From Crocodylus rhombifer (Eukaryota > Chordata > Crocodylia > Crocodylidae): a stretch of DNA of 64,000 nucleotides. Below the pieces are notes generated by a model that did no database searches, was not told the origin of the DNA, and worked only from the letters and a program-made list of their open reading frames with translations. Location: contig JAVSML010025538.1 in the NCBI GenBank assembly GCA_038503035.1, positions 722,832 to 786,831 of the forward strand. The letters are read 5' to 3'. Of the stretch, positions 43,621 through 55,898 are shown in pieces (within the stretch, counting starts at the first letter, position 1; the number at the start of each line of letters is the position of its first letter). The position numbers and the translations under genes were made by a program.

Positions 43621-46138
43621 GCAATGAATGTGTCCAAGTGTGAATGGGCCAGGAGTGCATCCACTTAATGCCTGAGGGCAGGATGAGGTGGGGTTTCTGG
43701 AAGAAACTACTGAGTGGTAGCAGACAAGGTCTTGCTTCAGGACCCTAGGACAGCTTCCCTTCTCATGAACTAATATTTATATCAAGGCGTGGCAGGTAGG
43801 AAAAGAGGCAGGGTACTTTAGGAAGCCCATCAAGACAGGAGTTGTGTGGCCACCAGATGGCATTACAGCCAACCATGGGGTCCAGCCCTGTTAAGTGCTC
43901 ATCTGAGGAACATCAACATCAGTGGGACTTGAAGAAAGAATTTTCCTTCAGGCTGCTTCAGGTACCTGTGCAAGCACTGGTGAACATCTCAGTCTGAACA
44001 TAAGGAAGGCTGTTTGCTAACATCAACATCAATGCCGGTTTCTCTTAGAGAATTGGACCTCCTTTTTAATAATTTTACCTTATTTCTCATATTGTCATTC
44101 AAGACACTAAAAGACCTTGAAATACATTTAACATAAATCCAGATGTCCACACTGAAGTCATCCCGTAAATCAAATGTTGCTTTTCTTCAGTAAATGTAAC
44201 CTGAATTGCCAGTGTAAGCCAGTTTGGTACTTAATTCCAAACCAAAGCAAAACCACCCCAAAACTTGCCCTGCTACAGGAAGTTATTCCCTCACCCCACA
44301 TACAAGACCAAGAGCCTACCATTCCTCACAGGCAAAATTTCTTCTTCTTCTTTGCATCTCCAAAATAGTTGATTCTCTTTTCGTATATTGCCCCTGCTTA
44401 CTTCCCACTTTGGCTGAGCACTGCTTTTTATATTAGGCACTTCCACTTCCCCTGAGAGAAGTTTCAACTCTAGGTTTCCTCCCACCCTGCCCATTTTTTC
44501 CTTACATTCATTACAGAGAAATTCTTTCTAGCAGAAAAGAAATTCCAATTCCACTGCATCTCAGGGAAAAAAACCTCCTTATTTTCCTAGGAGAACCTTG
44601 AATTACTCTCCCATATCTCCCTGCCCAACCAATCCTCAGGAAAGCAAATATTCCCACCTTCCTCTTTACTAAGAAAAGGTAGAATAAGCAGCTGCCCACT
44701 TGAAGTACTTCTTCCCTCCCCAGACAAGTGGGGAGAAAAAGCCTGTTCCTCTCACTTCATTATTACAAGGCGTATATAAGGAACAATCAGCTTTTATCAC
44801 AGGATGCGATAAGTCCTTTTCTATGCATAGGATCTGGCAATCCCTCCATTCTAAAACTGAACACGAAAACAGGTGTTTCCCAATGTCTCATGTGCACCTT
44901 CATAAAAATTTATGGTGGCACAAATTGTGAGCAAATAAAGATCACTACCCTTTGATTTGGTACAACCAGGGAACATGACAAAGGAATAGACTCTGACACT
45001 GTATTGTGGTAGACATTGATTAGATCTTTGATGGAAGAACACAAGCAGCTTGAGCTGCTTGTCTCCTCTAACCAATACAGGCAGGTGCTCTGCAGGCTTG
45101 AGGACCCTGGGTGCCTCTTTATAAGCAGGAAAGCCCCCATTTCCTTGATCAGTCCTGATTCCCTTGAGGGGGATGTATCTGGCTGTCTGGGCAACAGCCC
45201 TCTTCCACTCAGCCAGACCGTGGCCAGCAATCACAGGGGACAGGTCTGACTGAGCAGAGAGTTAGCAGACTGAATCATTTCTTATCCCATATGATCAAGG
45301 GTGGGGCAAGAGGTGACGTGTGTTTCATCCAATGGAGTGGATCAGCTGTGCAACAACATATCGCAGCACAGCTACCAACTTCTTAGTCAGCACCTAGGCA
45401 CCCAGCCTCTCTTCTCCAAAAGCTTGTACAGGAAGGAACTGATTATGTTTCTCTAGCCCCGTCCCATACTGGATCTCTGTTGCATCTACACTAGGTGATG
45501 GAATACCCCTGTGTGTAGACACAGCTCATCTTTCAATATTGATATAGTCAAATATCTTTATAGAGAATAAGGCACAATAAGTCTCAGGTGAACCCTTTGG
45601 GAATTCCAGCAAAAAGGCTGCCTAATCTCCAGTTAAACAGGCCTATTATCTCTTACTCCCCATGAGAAAGTGAAGCAGAACTGATTTGATTAAGAGCAAA
45701 TTAACCTCTCTAACACAGCTACCCAGGGTTTTACACCTGTCACTTTAATATGACAATTTATATTTATTCAAAAAGCCATGAGACAGTAAATTAAACATTG
45801 CCCTAATTAGGAAAAATGTCATATGTTACAGTGGGGGAGCAAACTGATCTAATTTTAAAAACATGTCTTGTGCAAAGTACATTTTCAGTATAGGATTAGC
45901 ACTAGTACAGTCAATATTTTACACAGTTGTTTCTGAGGTAAATGCTGCCCTGTCTTACATTTAAGATGCACTACACAAAACTAAGGAATTAATACCTAAA
46001 CTACTCTGTATTCTGATTCTTATCCCCCTCTAATGCAGCGAGACAAATGAGTCAAGCGATTAGTTACTGCTGTTAACACACAGCCTTCCTCCTCAAAATT
46101 ATTATTGTAAAAAAGTTATAAATGAAGTTTGACAACAC
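43621..46138. other. Non-coding, nothing firm
   Basis: No gene or clear repeat. 'gcatctacactaggtgatgg' to 'gtgtgtagacacagctc' (45482-45528) looks like a small inverted TIR-type remnant. Segments near 45690-45800 and 46010-46080 are AT-rich with homeodomain-like cores. Confidence 0.45.
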
Positions 46139-46194
46139 ACTCTCAGGATCTCAAAATTGTGCTGTTAGACAAGAGGATGTGACACAATTGCACA

Positions 46195-46503
46195 TATACA
46201 TACACAAAAATCAATTAGGTGCATACACACACACATACTAGGCACATACACCCCCACCAGGCAAGTGCACACATGCGTGCACACACACAACTCAGGCACA
46301 CACAAATCCAACATTAGCAGCCTAGGCACATGCACACCTATCACTGATTCAAGCACATACACACTACACACACCAGAAAATAGACAAAATCAGTTACCAA
46401 CACTCACACACCCAGTACACCTACACTGATCACTAATTCATATATCACACGCACAATGACATATATATTCACCAGTTCACACACATACCACCCACCTACA
46501 CTT
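46195..46503. repeat. CA-rich irregular repeat
   Basis: About 300 bp of ACACAC-rich sequence with interspersed GGCACATACAC, CCCACC and TCACAC variants, more a degenerate minisatellite than a pure microsatellite. Confidence 0.85.
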
Positions 46504-46586
46504 AGTTTCATAGTTTCTAGGGTCAGAAGGGACCTGAACAGATCATCTAGTCCGACCCCCTGCCATGGCAGGAAAGAGTACTGGGG

Positions 46587-49500
46587 TCAAACGACCGCAG
46601 CAAGATGTGCATCTAACCTCCTCTTCAACACCCCCAGGGTAGGAGCCTGCACCACTTCTCTTGGAAGTTGGTTCCAGACCCTAGCCGCCCTGACCGTGAA
46701 GTAGCGCCTCCTGATATCTAACCTAAACCTACCCTCTGCCAGCTTGTGACCGTTATTCCTGGTCACTCCTGGCGGTGCTCGGGGGAACAAGGACTCCCCC
46801 AATGCCTGCTGATCCCCCCTGACTAGTTTATAACAGGCCACAAGATCCCCCCTCAGCCTTCTCTTGTGGAGGCTGAACAGGTTCAGGTCCTGTAGCCTCT
46901 CCACATAGGGCCTGCCCTGCTGTCCCCTGATCATACGAGTGGCCCTCCTCTGGACCCTCTCCATGCTGTCCACATCCCTCTTGAAGTGCGGATGTCGACA
47001 GAACTGGACGCAGTACTCTAGCTGCGGGCTGACCAGTGCCGCATAGGGTGGGAGGATCACCTCTTTGGACCTGCTCGAGATGCATCTGTGGATGCATGAC
47101 AAGGTGCGGTTGGCCTTCCCAACTGCCTCCCCACACTGCCGGCCCATGTTCATCTTGGAGTCAATGATGACCCCCAGATCCTTTTCCGCCTCCATGCTGA
47201 CAAGAGGGGAGTTCCCTAACCTGTAGGTATGGTGCCCGTTGTTTCTCCCGAGGTGCATCACCTTGCACTTGTCTGTGTTGAAACCCATCCTATTCACATC
47301 CGCTCACCCTTGTAACCTGTCTAGGTCTGATTTTAGCCTGTTGCATCCTTCCAGTGTGCCCACATCCCCCCATATCTTAATGTCATCAGCAAATTTGAAC
47401 AGGATATTTTTTACCCCCTTGTCCAAATCACTGATGAAGATGTTGAACACTGCGGGCCCGAGGACCGAGCCCTGGGGGACCCCACTGCCCACGTCCTTCC
47501 AGGTTGAGAAGGACCCATCCACTACCACCCTCTGGGTGCGGCCCACCAGCCAGTTGGTGACCCATTTGACTGTATGGGTGTCTACACCACAGCCCCCCAG
47601 TTTCTTAATGAGAACGGGGTGAGAGACAGTGTCAAAAGCCTTCCAGAAGTCCAGGAAGATTATATCCACTGCTACCCCTGCATCTAATGATCTGGTGATC
47701 TGATCGTAAAAGGCCACCAGGTTGGTCTGACAGGACCTGCCACTGATGAACCCATGTTGGTTGCCCCTAAGCATGCAGTCCCTTGCTGGCCCCTCCTGGA
47801 TGTGTGCCAGCATAATTTTCTCGAACAGCTTGCCTAGGATCGATGTAAGACTAACTGGCCTATAGTTTCCCGGGTCCTCCTTCCTGCTCTTTTGAAGATG
47901 GGGACCACGCTGGCCCTCTTCCAGTCCTCTGGTACCTCACCAGAGCACCACGAGTGCTCGTAAAGCCGTGCCAGGGGACTTGCAATGACCTCAGCCAGTT
48001 CCTTTAGAACTCTAGGGTGGAGATCATCCGGGCCGGCTGACTTGAATACGTCCAACCCCTCCAGAAGCTCCCTAACTAAATCCTCGCTAACCCGTGGCCC
48101 AGGTGTGCCTCCCCTGGGACCCGAGGGGGGCCCAGCAGGGAGGTGGCTGTTCTGGTCCCTACTTAGGAAGACAGAGGTAAAGAAATCATTAAACATGTTA
48201 GCTTTGCTAAATCTAGGGACGCTGCCTTACTGCATGTCTTTGCCACTTTGCGCTGGATGGTGAATTTCAGCAGGCGATGATCGCTGTCATTACCCGGGAC
48301 CTTCTTTTTACCCGCTATGTATTTAAAAAAGGACTTCTTATTGTCCTTAATCTGGGAAGCTAGTCCCAGTTCCATCTCTGCCTTGGCCTTCCTAACTACC
48401 CCCTTACATCCCCGAGCAACTACAGAATAGTCCTCCCTGGTGATGACCCCTTCTTTCCATTGGGTGTAAGCCTCCTTTTTAGCAAGGAGACATTCCCGGA
48501 TGCTTTTGGTGAGCCATGGAGGCTTGTGTGCCCTCCTGCTCCCTTTGATCCTCATTGGGATTACTTTCCTCTGGGCTTGGAGGATCGTCTCCTTAAGGAG
48601 CAACCACTCTCCTTGGACACCTGGCTCCCCTCCCCTCCGGGACCTCAGCGCTTCTCCAACTATCCTCCTTAGCTCATTGAAGTCTGCCCTCCTAAAATCT
48701 AGGGCCGCTGCCTTACTGCATGTCTTTGCCACCTTGCGCTGGATGGTGAAGTTCAGCAGGTGATGATCGCTGTCGCCCAGGTGGTCAAGCACCTGCAGCC
48801 CCCTCACCAGGTCATCACCCGTGGCCAGCACTAGGTCCAACAAGGCATCTCCCCTGGTGGGGTTGTGCACCTCCTAGGTTAGATGGAGGTCCTGCACTCT
48901 GGCCAAGAACCTACGTGAGCATTCAGACCTGGCTGACTGTTCTTCCCAGCAGATGTCCGGGAAGTTCAGGTCCCTCATGACAACCACATCCTTAGCCTTC
49001 ACTACCTCTGTGAGCTGACCCAAGAATTCCTGGTCAAGCTCTTCTCCCTGGTTGGGAGGTCTGTAGTAGACTCCCACTGTTAAGTCTCTTTCCCCTCGAC
49101 TGCCTTGTACTCTAACCCAAAGCACTTCAGAGTGCCCCTCCCCTGTCTCCTTGCTAATTGTCAAGGATGTGTATTCCTCCTTAATATAGAGTGCCACACC
49201 CCCACCTCTCTTTCCTATCCTGTCCCTCCTGTACAGCCTATAGCCCTTGACATTCACCGCCCAATCATGCGTTGCGTCCCACCACGTTTCCGTAATCCCC
49301 ACTATGTCCAGGCTGGTGTCAGCCAGCAGGAGGGTGAGTTCCTCCTGTTTGTTGCCCATACTACGAGTGTTTGTGTAGAGGCATTTGAGGCCTCCTGTGG
49401 GTGTGTGTACTGACCCCCTAGACCCAGCGTTACCCTGGCCCCTATCTCTTACCTGTTTATTTGCTTCACTCGTTGGGCTGGGCTGGGCTGTAGTTGTGAG
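46587..49500 (-). pseudogene. CR1 ORF2: endonuclease plus reverse transcriptase, broken
   Basis: The start region reads 'CLYTNTRSMGNKQEEL'. Endonuclease boxes are 'GITETWWDATHDW', 'YYRPPNQGEELDQEFL', 'VVMRDLNFPDICWEEQSA' (G-D changed to R-D), '[18 protein letters not shown]' and 'LGDSDHHLLNFTI'. RT boxes are '[19 protein letters not shown]', 'NQHGFISGRSCQTNLVAFYD', 'IIFLDFWKAFDTVSHPVL', 'GVPQGSVLGPAVFNIFISDL' and 'KFADDIKIW' (FADD kept). The C-terminal '[20 protein letters not shown]' ends at 46587. Lesions visible: TAG for Gln at 48874-48876; an 84-bp misplaced duplication at about 48207-48290; a 1-nt deletion near 47890 in the 'PIFK' block; and TGA for the Trp of L-Q-G-W just below 47304. 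Otherwise the domain order is complete. Confidence 0.92.
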
Positions 49501-49562
49501 TGCTGTTTGGTCTGGCAGTCTGATGTTTCCTCGGCCCTCATCTTCCCCTTCCCCCGACGAGC

Positions 49563-49950
49563 CTAGTTTAAAGCCCGCCGGAGGAGGTCCGCCAACCTAG
49601 AAGAAAACACACGCTTACCTTTAGGGGAAAGGTGGAGCCTATCCCAGCATGTCTCTCTTTGTGATGTGCCGGTCATGGCTGAGGAAGCCAAAGCCCTCCT
49701 CAAAGCACCATTCCTGTAGCCGCCAGTTGGTCTCCGCAATGCACATTTCATGCCATCTGCCTCGTCCACTCACTGGTAGGATAGAAGAGAAAACCACCTG
49801 TGCGCCCATCTCCTTCAGCATGCAACCCAGAGCATGGTAATCCTCCATCAGACAATCAGGGCTCCCCCTGGCTGCATCGTTAGTGCCCACATGGACTAGG
49901 ACCATGGGGTAATAATCGGTGGGCTGGATTATGGTCTGGAGCATCCTCTA
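49563..49950 (-). pseudogene. CR1 ORF1 C-terminal half with SGNH esterase blocks
   Basis: The first open frame (49639-49944) has 'YYPMVLVHVGTNDAARGSPD' (block III, G-T-N-D intact) and 'GAQVVFSSILPVSGRGRWHE'. Near 49690 the frame changes, and the 49563-49769 frame supplies 'ETCWDRLHLSPKGKRVFSSR' (D-x-x-H block with both residues) and the C-terminus 'LADLLRRALN' with stop at 49563-49565. Block I with the G-D-S nucleophile lies upstream of the truncation and is absent. This copy gives the clearest view of the esterase C-terminal blocks in the window. Confidence 0.87.
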
Positions 49951-50194
49951 CACACAAGTGAGTTTCTGACTTGGATGGTACAGTGTGTATGTGTGTGCTT
50001 GGGGTACTTGGGATACCTGGGGGAAGGTTAAGGTGAAAGAGTGAAAGTGTTGGGAGTGAAAGTTGCTGGGACCGGGATTAGAACCAGTAGACTAGAGAAA
50101 AGCTGGGCTGAGAAACTGAGGCTTGGGGTTACTTTAGGTTAATTGATGTTAATTCATTAAAGGACAATGCCCAAAGCCAGAAAAACAGATGAGT

Positions 50195-50830
50195 GATGCC
50201 AGGGAGAAGCTGGCACACAGGCTAGGGCCAGACCTGGAGCTGGAGCTGCAGGGGATCTGGAAGGTAGGTGGGGAGAGGGAAATTGGGACTGGGGGGAGCT
50301 GAAGGGTTTGGGGGGACCTGGGAGCTGCGTATGGGGCCAAAGGTGCTGGAGGGGAGCTTCAGGGGAGTGGGGAAACTGCAGGAGCTGCCGGGGAGATCAG
50401 TAAGCATGAAGGGGAGGGGCTCCGGGAGCTGGAGAAGAGCTCCAAGAACCAGGGAAGAGCTCTAGCTGTCAAGGGGACTGGGGGCTCTGGGCAAATCAGG
50501 AAACTGGGTGGGAGGGACTCCACCAGGAGCTGGAGAAAAGCTGGGAAGCTGCCAGGCAGACTAGGAAGCTGGGGGAGGGGCTCCAGGTGCCAGAGGCAAC
50601 TTAGGGCTTGGGGCTGCTGGAGAGACTCTGTGGGCTGCCAGGGAGAAGGAGAAGGGATCCAGGGCAGCTGGAGAAGCTGCAGGGAGTGGCGGCAGGCGCT
50701 GGGACCCAGAGAAGGGCTCCGGGTGCTGGGGGAACTGTGGGGCAGCTGGGAAGAGCTGCAGGGTGCTGGGAGACTGCAGGGCAGAGTGGGAGGACCGGAG
50801 CTGGGTCAGGAGATGATGTTACAGTGGAGG
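50195..50830 (+). repeat. G-rich minisatellite-like region
   Basis: Irregularly repeated motifs built from 'gggagctg', 'gagaagctg', 'ggggctcc' and 'gctgcaggg' at spacings of roughly 30-60 bp. Open frames in both directions (50601-50870 and 50608-50904) are composition effects. It is the internal part of repeat copy B. Confidence 0.65.
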
Positions 50831-51790
50831 AGACAGAGAGACAGGGTCCAAGTTGGAGAAAGAAAGGCATTGGTAATATCTACCTATCCCAGACTGAAAG
50901 TTAGTTTTCAATGGCCAGTCAAGGTCTTCTTCAGCACAGTGATATCCAGAGGGGGTTTCCAGGAAGGCCTCTGGGGTGGATAGATGGTGTGACATGGAGC
51001 TGGTCTGATCTGGATGGAAATGGTGTTCCCTCTGGGTGTGTCTTCACTTTTATAAGGGCAGACCTTCTATGACCCTAGTAGCAGGGGCATGCCCAGGCAA
51101 GGTTCAGCCCCTGGTGTACTGAGAATGTGCATTCCAGGCAAGGACGCACAGTTTCAGGTGTCTGTAATGGTGGTTTGGCTGGTTTCTGCAGCAGTCTCTG
51201 TCTTCCAAACCATGAGCCAGGGAGGGTCAATGTAAGGTGATGGTTGGGTTGTGGATTTGATGGTTTGGTCATGCAGAGAGAGCTATTTTTAGACCTACTG
51301 CCATTGTCTGTCTATCACCTACTTACACACAGAACCAGTTTACGTGGGGAGAGGGTCATGAGTCACACAATTACAACAGAGTTACAATAGGATATGCCCC
51401 GGAAGGGGCACAAGATAGAGACTTGACAGACAAAATGGAAACTTGACATGACTTATGCTAACCTATATGTAGGCCTAAATCATATAGTATCAGTAAAACA
51501 GTAATATAAAGCAGTAAAAAAAATCAATAGAAACATAATAATTATACAATATAAAACAGTGGATAACCATAATACCGGACTTATTTGCAAAGAAGGAGAG
51601 AAAAAAACCCAAAACAACAACTTGCTACCAAGATAAAATGCTAAAGCTTATCCTATGTCTTAGCTCACTTATACTTACCTATAGGGAATAGACAGGGAGA
51701 GAAAAAGTCAGAAATAGTTGGGGAAGGGAAGGGAATGCATATGTATCTATAAAATTGAAAACTAGGGGTTATGTTACAGTGTGACACAAT

Positions 51791-54700
51791 ATAGTGACTT
51801 TATGGGTAAATTAACTAATTATTTTGCATAAAATGCTGATCAGTTACTCTGGGAGAAACTCTATTCTAATGGTGGTCCCTGAAGTCAAATCAGAGGATAA
51901 TTTATCTCATTATGCTCAATGAATTTTAAAATTTAAACCTGTATTGCTTATTGCATTTAGGACTGATGCTGAGGTTATTAAAGTTATACAAGCTACTCCT
52001 TTTCAGTTCTATAGCTTCCAGGTTAGCACTTGGTGGGCATAGGCAAAATGGACCTTCATTCTCTGCTGAAATTACCAGATTAGCAGCTGATCCTGACTTC
52101 ACTGAGGTCAAGAGGTCTTTATTCAACTATAATTTGTACTTTGCAGAGCCAACAATGAAGGTAAAGGGTGGAGAAAACTGCCACATGTCCCAAGGAATGA
52201 GTTAAAGTTGTTAGAATACTTTATAACCTGTTTTCATATATTCTATATCCAGAAAATTACAGATATTTAATAGCAATATTTTGGAAAGACTATATTTTAG
52301 ATGTAAAAACACAAGCGTAACTACTGTGAGTTGCCATTTATCACATACTTGTGAAACTGGTACAATAATCCCCAAATAGTACAGATTTAAATTAAACCAC
52401 CCACTCATACAACAATAATTAATCTGCACTTTTACTATATCACTTTAATTCCTTTTCCATATACATAGACAATATTTTTACACTTGAAATAAATGTAGGC
52501 AAACCAGTCAATTGACTGCATCTTTTTTTTAACCTGTCAAAAATTATAGCAATTTTAACAACAGAAAAAAAAAATTCTGTCGTTTTCTCAACAGAAATAT
52601 TATTTTTATTGGCTTTTGACACATTTCTTAATGAAAAAAATTTCCGATATATTATTTGGACCTCTTGGCAATTTTATTTTATTTTTTTACAATTTTTTAC
52701 TTATATTTAGCCAGTCAATTGACTGCACTTTCTTTAATCAGTCAAATACCCAAATCTATTTGAAATGTTTAGTAATGTAAAATCTTTAGACAATTAAAGA
52801 AAACACTTTTCTAAGTCTACCCGAACCATAAATTTGGTTCAGTAAAAGACATCTTCCACAAAAATCCCCCTACCTCTTATAGATTTCTTGGACCATCACA
52901 GCTATAACATCACTCCAAAACTACCAAGGAAAATAAATGCCTTTTCCTCTGATCTGATGAGCTAAGTACATTCTTCTCTAAGCTTTCCACACAATACTCA
53001 TTTTATTGCAAAAGAAAACCAAACTCGAGTTGTCCTTTAGCTTGACATGAATTTAACTTTCATCCCTCAAAATTAAAGAGAAAAAGAACAGATGATCATA
53101 CCTGATATTCTGAGGACTCACAGAAGCATAATTTATAGTATAGGTGTGGTAATAATAATTGTAGGAAAGCATTTGAAAGGCTCTTTGATAACCTGAGTAA
53201 ATATAGAATTGTGTAGAAAATTTTGAGCTAGCTTGGGTACCAGAAGTAGTAGAGTTGGCCCCTATGCTATCATAGCCAGACTGCTTTCTACACCTGAGCT
53301 CATTCAGGTTTATCTTAATTGCACTGTAGAGTAAAATGTACATATACTATTAGGATCCAGATTCCTAAGTTAGGCATTGCAAAGCCATTTAAGGCTTTGA
53401 CATGCATATTTCATATATATGCAAAAGTATTAAGTGAATCAGGTCAGAAAAAAAATCACAGGTAACAAAAACTGAATATACACTTTATTAAATTATTTAT
53501 ACTTAATAAGCCAGAAGACAGCATGACTATAGAACAATAAGTATTAAGCAGGACACTGATAACCTTGCATCTTGTCTTACCCATCAAATCATGCACAGTC
53601 ACCTCAAAAGTTGGTGAGATTTCATTTAAACATCTTTAGTTAGGAACCACTAGCATGCAAACTTTAAGAAAACCAGAAGTTTGGTTAAGCTAACCAAACC
53701 AACCCCCCCGCCCCCCCAAAAAACCCACTTAAGAAGTATGTGCACACATACACATACACATCCTGCAAAAATTCTGGATGGTTAATGAAATCCTCTTCAA
53801 ACTTTTGATATTAATATTGCTATTTGTTATTTAAGGAATATTAAAAGGATCTCTATCACCAACATTATCTGAAAAGAAACAGTCAATCCGTGACACAGGT
53901 ATAGAGAAATGGTTATAGTCATCCAGTTCGATCAGTATCCTTGGCAATAAATAAATAAATAAATAAACAGATAACATCAAAGCAGAAAAGGATTATCAGT
54001 AGCAAAGATGGGAGAAAAATGTTTCTGGCACTATACAACAAATTTTGATTTATAGATGTAAAAAAGTTAAGACTCACAAAACAATTCTGTAAACTTCGTG
54101 TATATATATATATATATAAACCCCTCAAAATGACACTTAAACTGTGTAAAGGTCATTAGGTCTAAAGTAAGAGAAAAGTTTTCTGAAATTTATTAAGTTC
54201 CACAGCTACTATATCTTTTTTATTACAATCACCCAGCTTCAAGGTTTTTATGTACAGAGAACTAACAATATAAATCTATGGACATCCACATAACATTTTT
54301 AAATGACCTAGGTTTATAGCATGGCTGATTTGTTGCTTAAGTCACAGTTCTCACTTCTAAACCACCCTTTGTTTCTTCCTTATTTCTGTAAAGGAATAGC
54401 TGCATATTAAAAGCAGAGAAATGAACATTAATGAAAGATGAAAAATTATATGAAAAATGCACCCAATGAATTGGTTTCATCAAGCATCATTCATTTTCAG
54501 AGACAGTTTTCACTAGCATATTGTGAATATTATTGCAGTTACTGGATTCTCCACAATTCAGAACTAGTTATGTACATCTCATTCATCACAAGTCATTTGC
54601 TCAATAGTAGTGACAATGTTCCCTTAGAGTACATAAGAAAGAAGAAATCTGTATTCAGATTGGCTAACCTGAGTTAAAATAGCATAAGACAATCTTGGGT

Positions 54701-55098
54701 TTTCACCCAAGTTAACAGCTCAGGATCAATTCTAACCTTCCCTATGAAACTGAATTTGAGCTGTACCTGATTTCAAACCCAATGTTTTCTTAACCAGAGT
54801 TAGCTAATTTAGGTAAACCAACCACAATTAAAAACATGCTTGATTTTGTAGCACAGAATGCCCTGAAACATCCTAATGCAAATTTTATAACTTTGCCAAA
54901 CTTTAACTGTTCAGGCTAAATTATCTAGGCATGTTATCTGCCTGAAGATATATTTTATAGAAAGTTTCATCAGAAATGATTCAGGCAGTTTTGAGAAGCA
55001 GATTAAGCAAAGTGTAAAACAGGGCAAAATGGTAAAGCTATCCACTGTCTCCTTTGAAAATGAGCCTGTTGAGGCCTCTTACAACCATGAACTAAGTG
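51791..55098. other. Non-coding, microsatellites only
   Basis: AT-rich anonymous DNA. It holds an (AAAT)n run at about 53947-53967, a (TA)n run at about 54101-54118 and a C-rich/A-rich junction near 53702-53725. The 14-base string 'cagtcaattgactg' (a perfect palindrome) occurs at 52506-52519 and 52711-52724. No gene. Confidence 0.5.
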
Positions 55099-55898
55099 GC
55101 TAGGTACAGAGAGTCAGAAAGCCCGAGGTTGAATTGATTGTGTCTTTGCAGATTAGTCTAAATTGCACAGATTAAATGGAAACAGAAATGAACATACATT
55201 TATCTTTGATTTAGGAAATGCAGCCACATATCTGCAATGGCTCAGGCCAGAAGTCAGGGGGCATTAGAGCACAACTCCGTAGCTGTGTGTTCATCTCCTC
55301 TTCCTGCTTCCCCCAAGGTCTCTGGGATTTGCAGTACAATATAACAGCAGCAGGATTCTGCAGGACTGCACATCACTTCCTCTTCCTGCTTCCAGGTGCC
55401 TTTCAGATTTGGAGGAGTTCACAGTTGCAGCCAGCAGGAAGTTTAAGCAGGGGAAGGGGTGATTAACCCCCCACCTCCCAGGCCCTAGCCAGGGTTTGCC
55501 TGGCGGGGGCAGCCCTCCACCCTTGCAGACAGCTGCATCCCCAGCTGAGATTGCTCCCCACCAGACAGCCCTCACTGCTCCAGCTAGGGAGCGAGGGGGT
55601 GAGGCCAACCCTGCTCTGCTCAAGCAGACAGCACAACTCAGCCCAGCCCAGGGCTGCAAAATGCTGTGATGCTGGAGGACCCTGATTTGAATTGAACCAG
55701 GAAGAGTCTAGGACAGAAGTTTCATAAACCAGTTGGACCCAAATAAGTTAAGTCTGATACTTTATTCAACCATGTTTACCTTAAATCAGTTTCAGCCATA
55801 TTGAAACTGGTTTATGAGCACTGAGCTTCTGTTCTGTTAGAGGTTTAAATCAGTTTCTGATCACTTGAACTGGTTTATGTGTAACTTCTGTCCCTAGC
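55099..55898 (-). mobile_element. Non-autonomous hAT-like DNA transposon, copy 2
   Basis: It is the reverse-complement relative of 4761-5539. Its right end ('ttctgtccctagc') matches the left end of copy 1, and the match continues over the next 200 bases ('gtgatcagaaact', 'gaataaagtatcagactta'). Its left end 'gctaggtacagagagtcag' and 'gaattgattgtgtctttgca' match the right end of copy 1. The centres are unrelated. Flanks 'actaagtg' and 'ccagtatg' do not form a clear 8-bp duplication, so the site has decayed. Confidence 0.78.

Larger units (their letters stand above)
46504..49950 (-). mobile_element. CR1 LINE, 3.4 kb, nearly complete ORF2
   Basis: On the - strand: part of ORF1 (esterase C-terminal half), a spacer, the complete ORF2 and a 3' UTR ending, in + orientation, 'gtttcatagtttctagggtc' at 46504. 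5' truncation falls inside ORF1 at about 49950. 'ctacac' occurs at both borders (left 'cacctacactta', right 'cctctacacaca'), a possible weak duplication. It belongs to the 'catagtttctagggtc' subfamily and lies inside the unclassified repeat copy B. Confidence 0.92.
46139..51790 (+). repeat. Unclassified dispersed repeat, copy B, split by a CR1
   Basis: The left part 46139-46503 begins with the 65-bp block shared with copy A and continues as an irregular CA-rich tract. The right part 49951-51790 ends with the 100-bp block shared with copy A (51660-51760). The 11-mer 'tgtgacacaat' occurs at 46178-46188 and 51780-51790. It may be a target duplication, or it may be a repeat-internal motif, since copy A also has a degraded version on its left side. 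No coding sequence is recognised in either part. Confidence 0.5.

Noticed and set aside
46195..46503. Short - strand frame with Cys-Val repeats (46165-46371)
   Set aside because: Translation of CA-rich repeat DNA, not a cysteine-rich protein gene.
50075..50092. tRNA-like 'gggaccgggattagaacc' (possible B-box or primer-binding site)
   Set aside because: No A-box, acceptor stem or LTR pair could be found around it.
51350..51790. Possible endogenous retrovirus LTR in repeat copy B
   Set aside because: No paired LTRs, no gag/pol reading frame and no polypurine tract or primer site could be shown.
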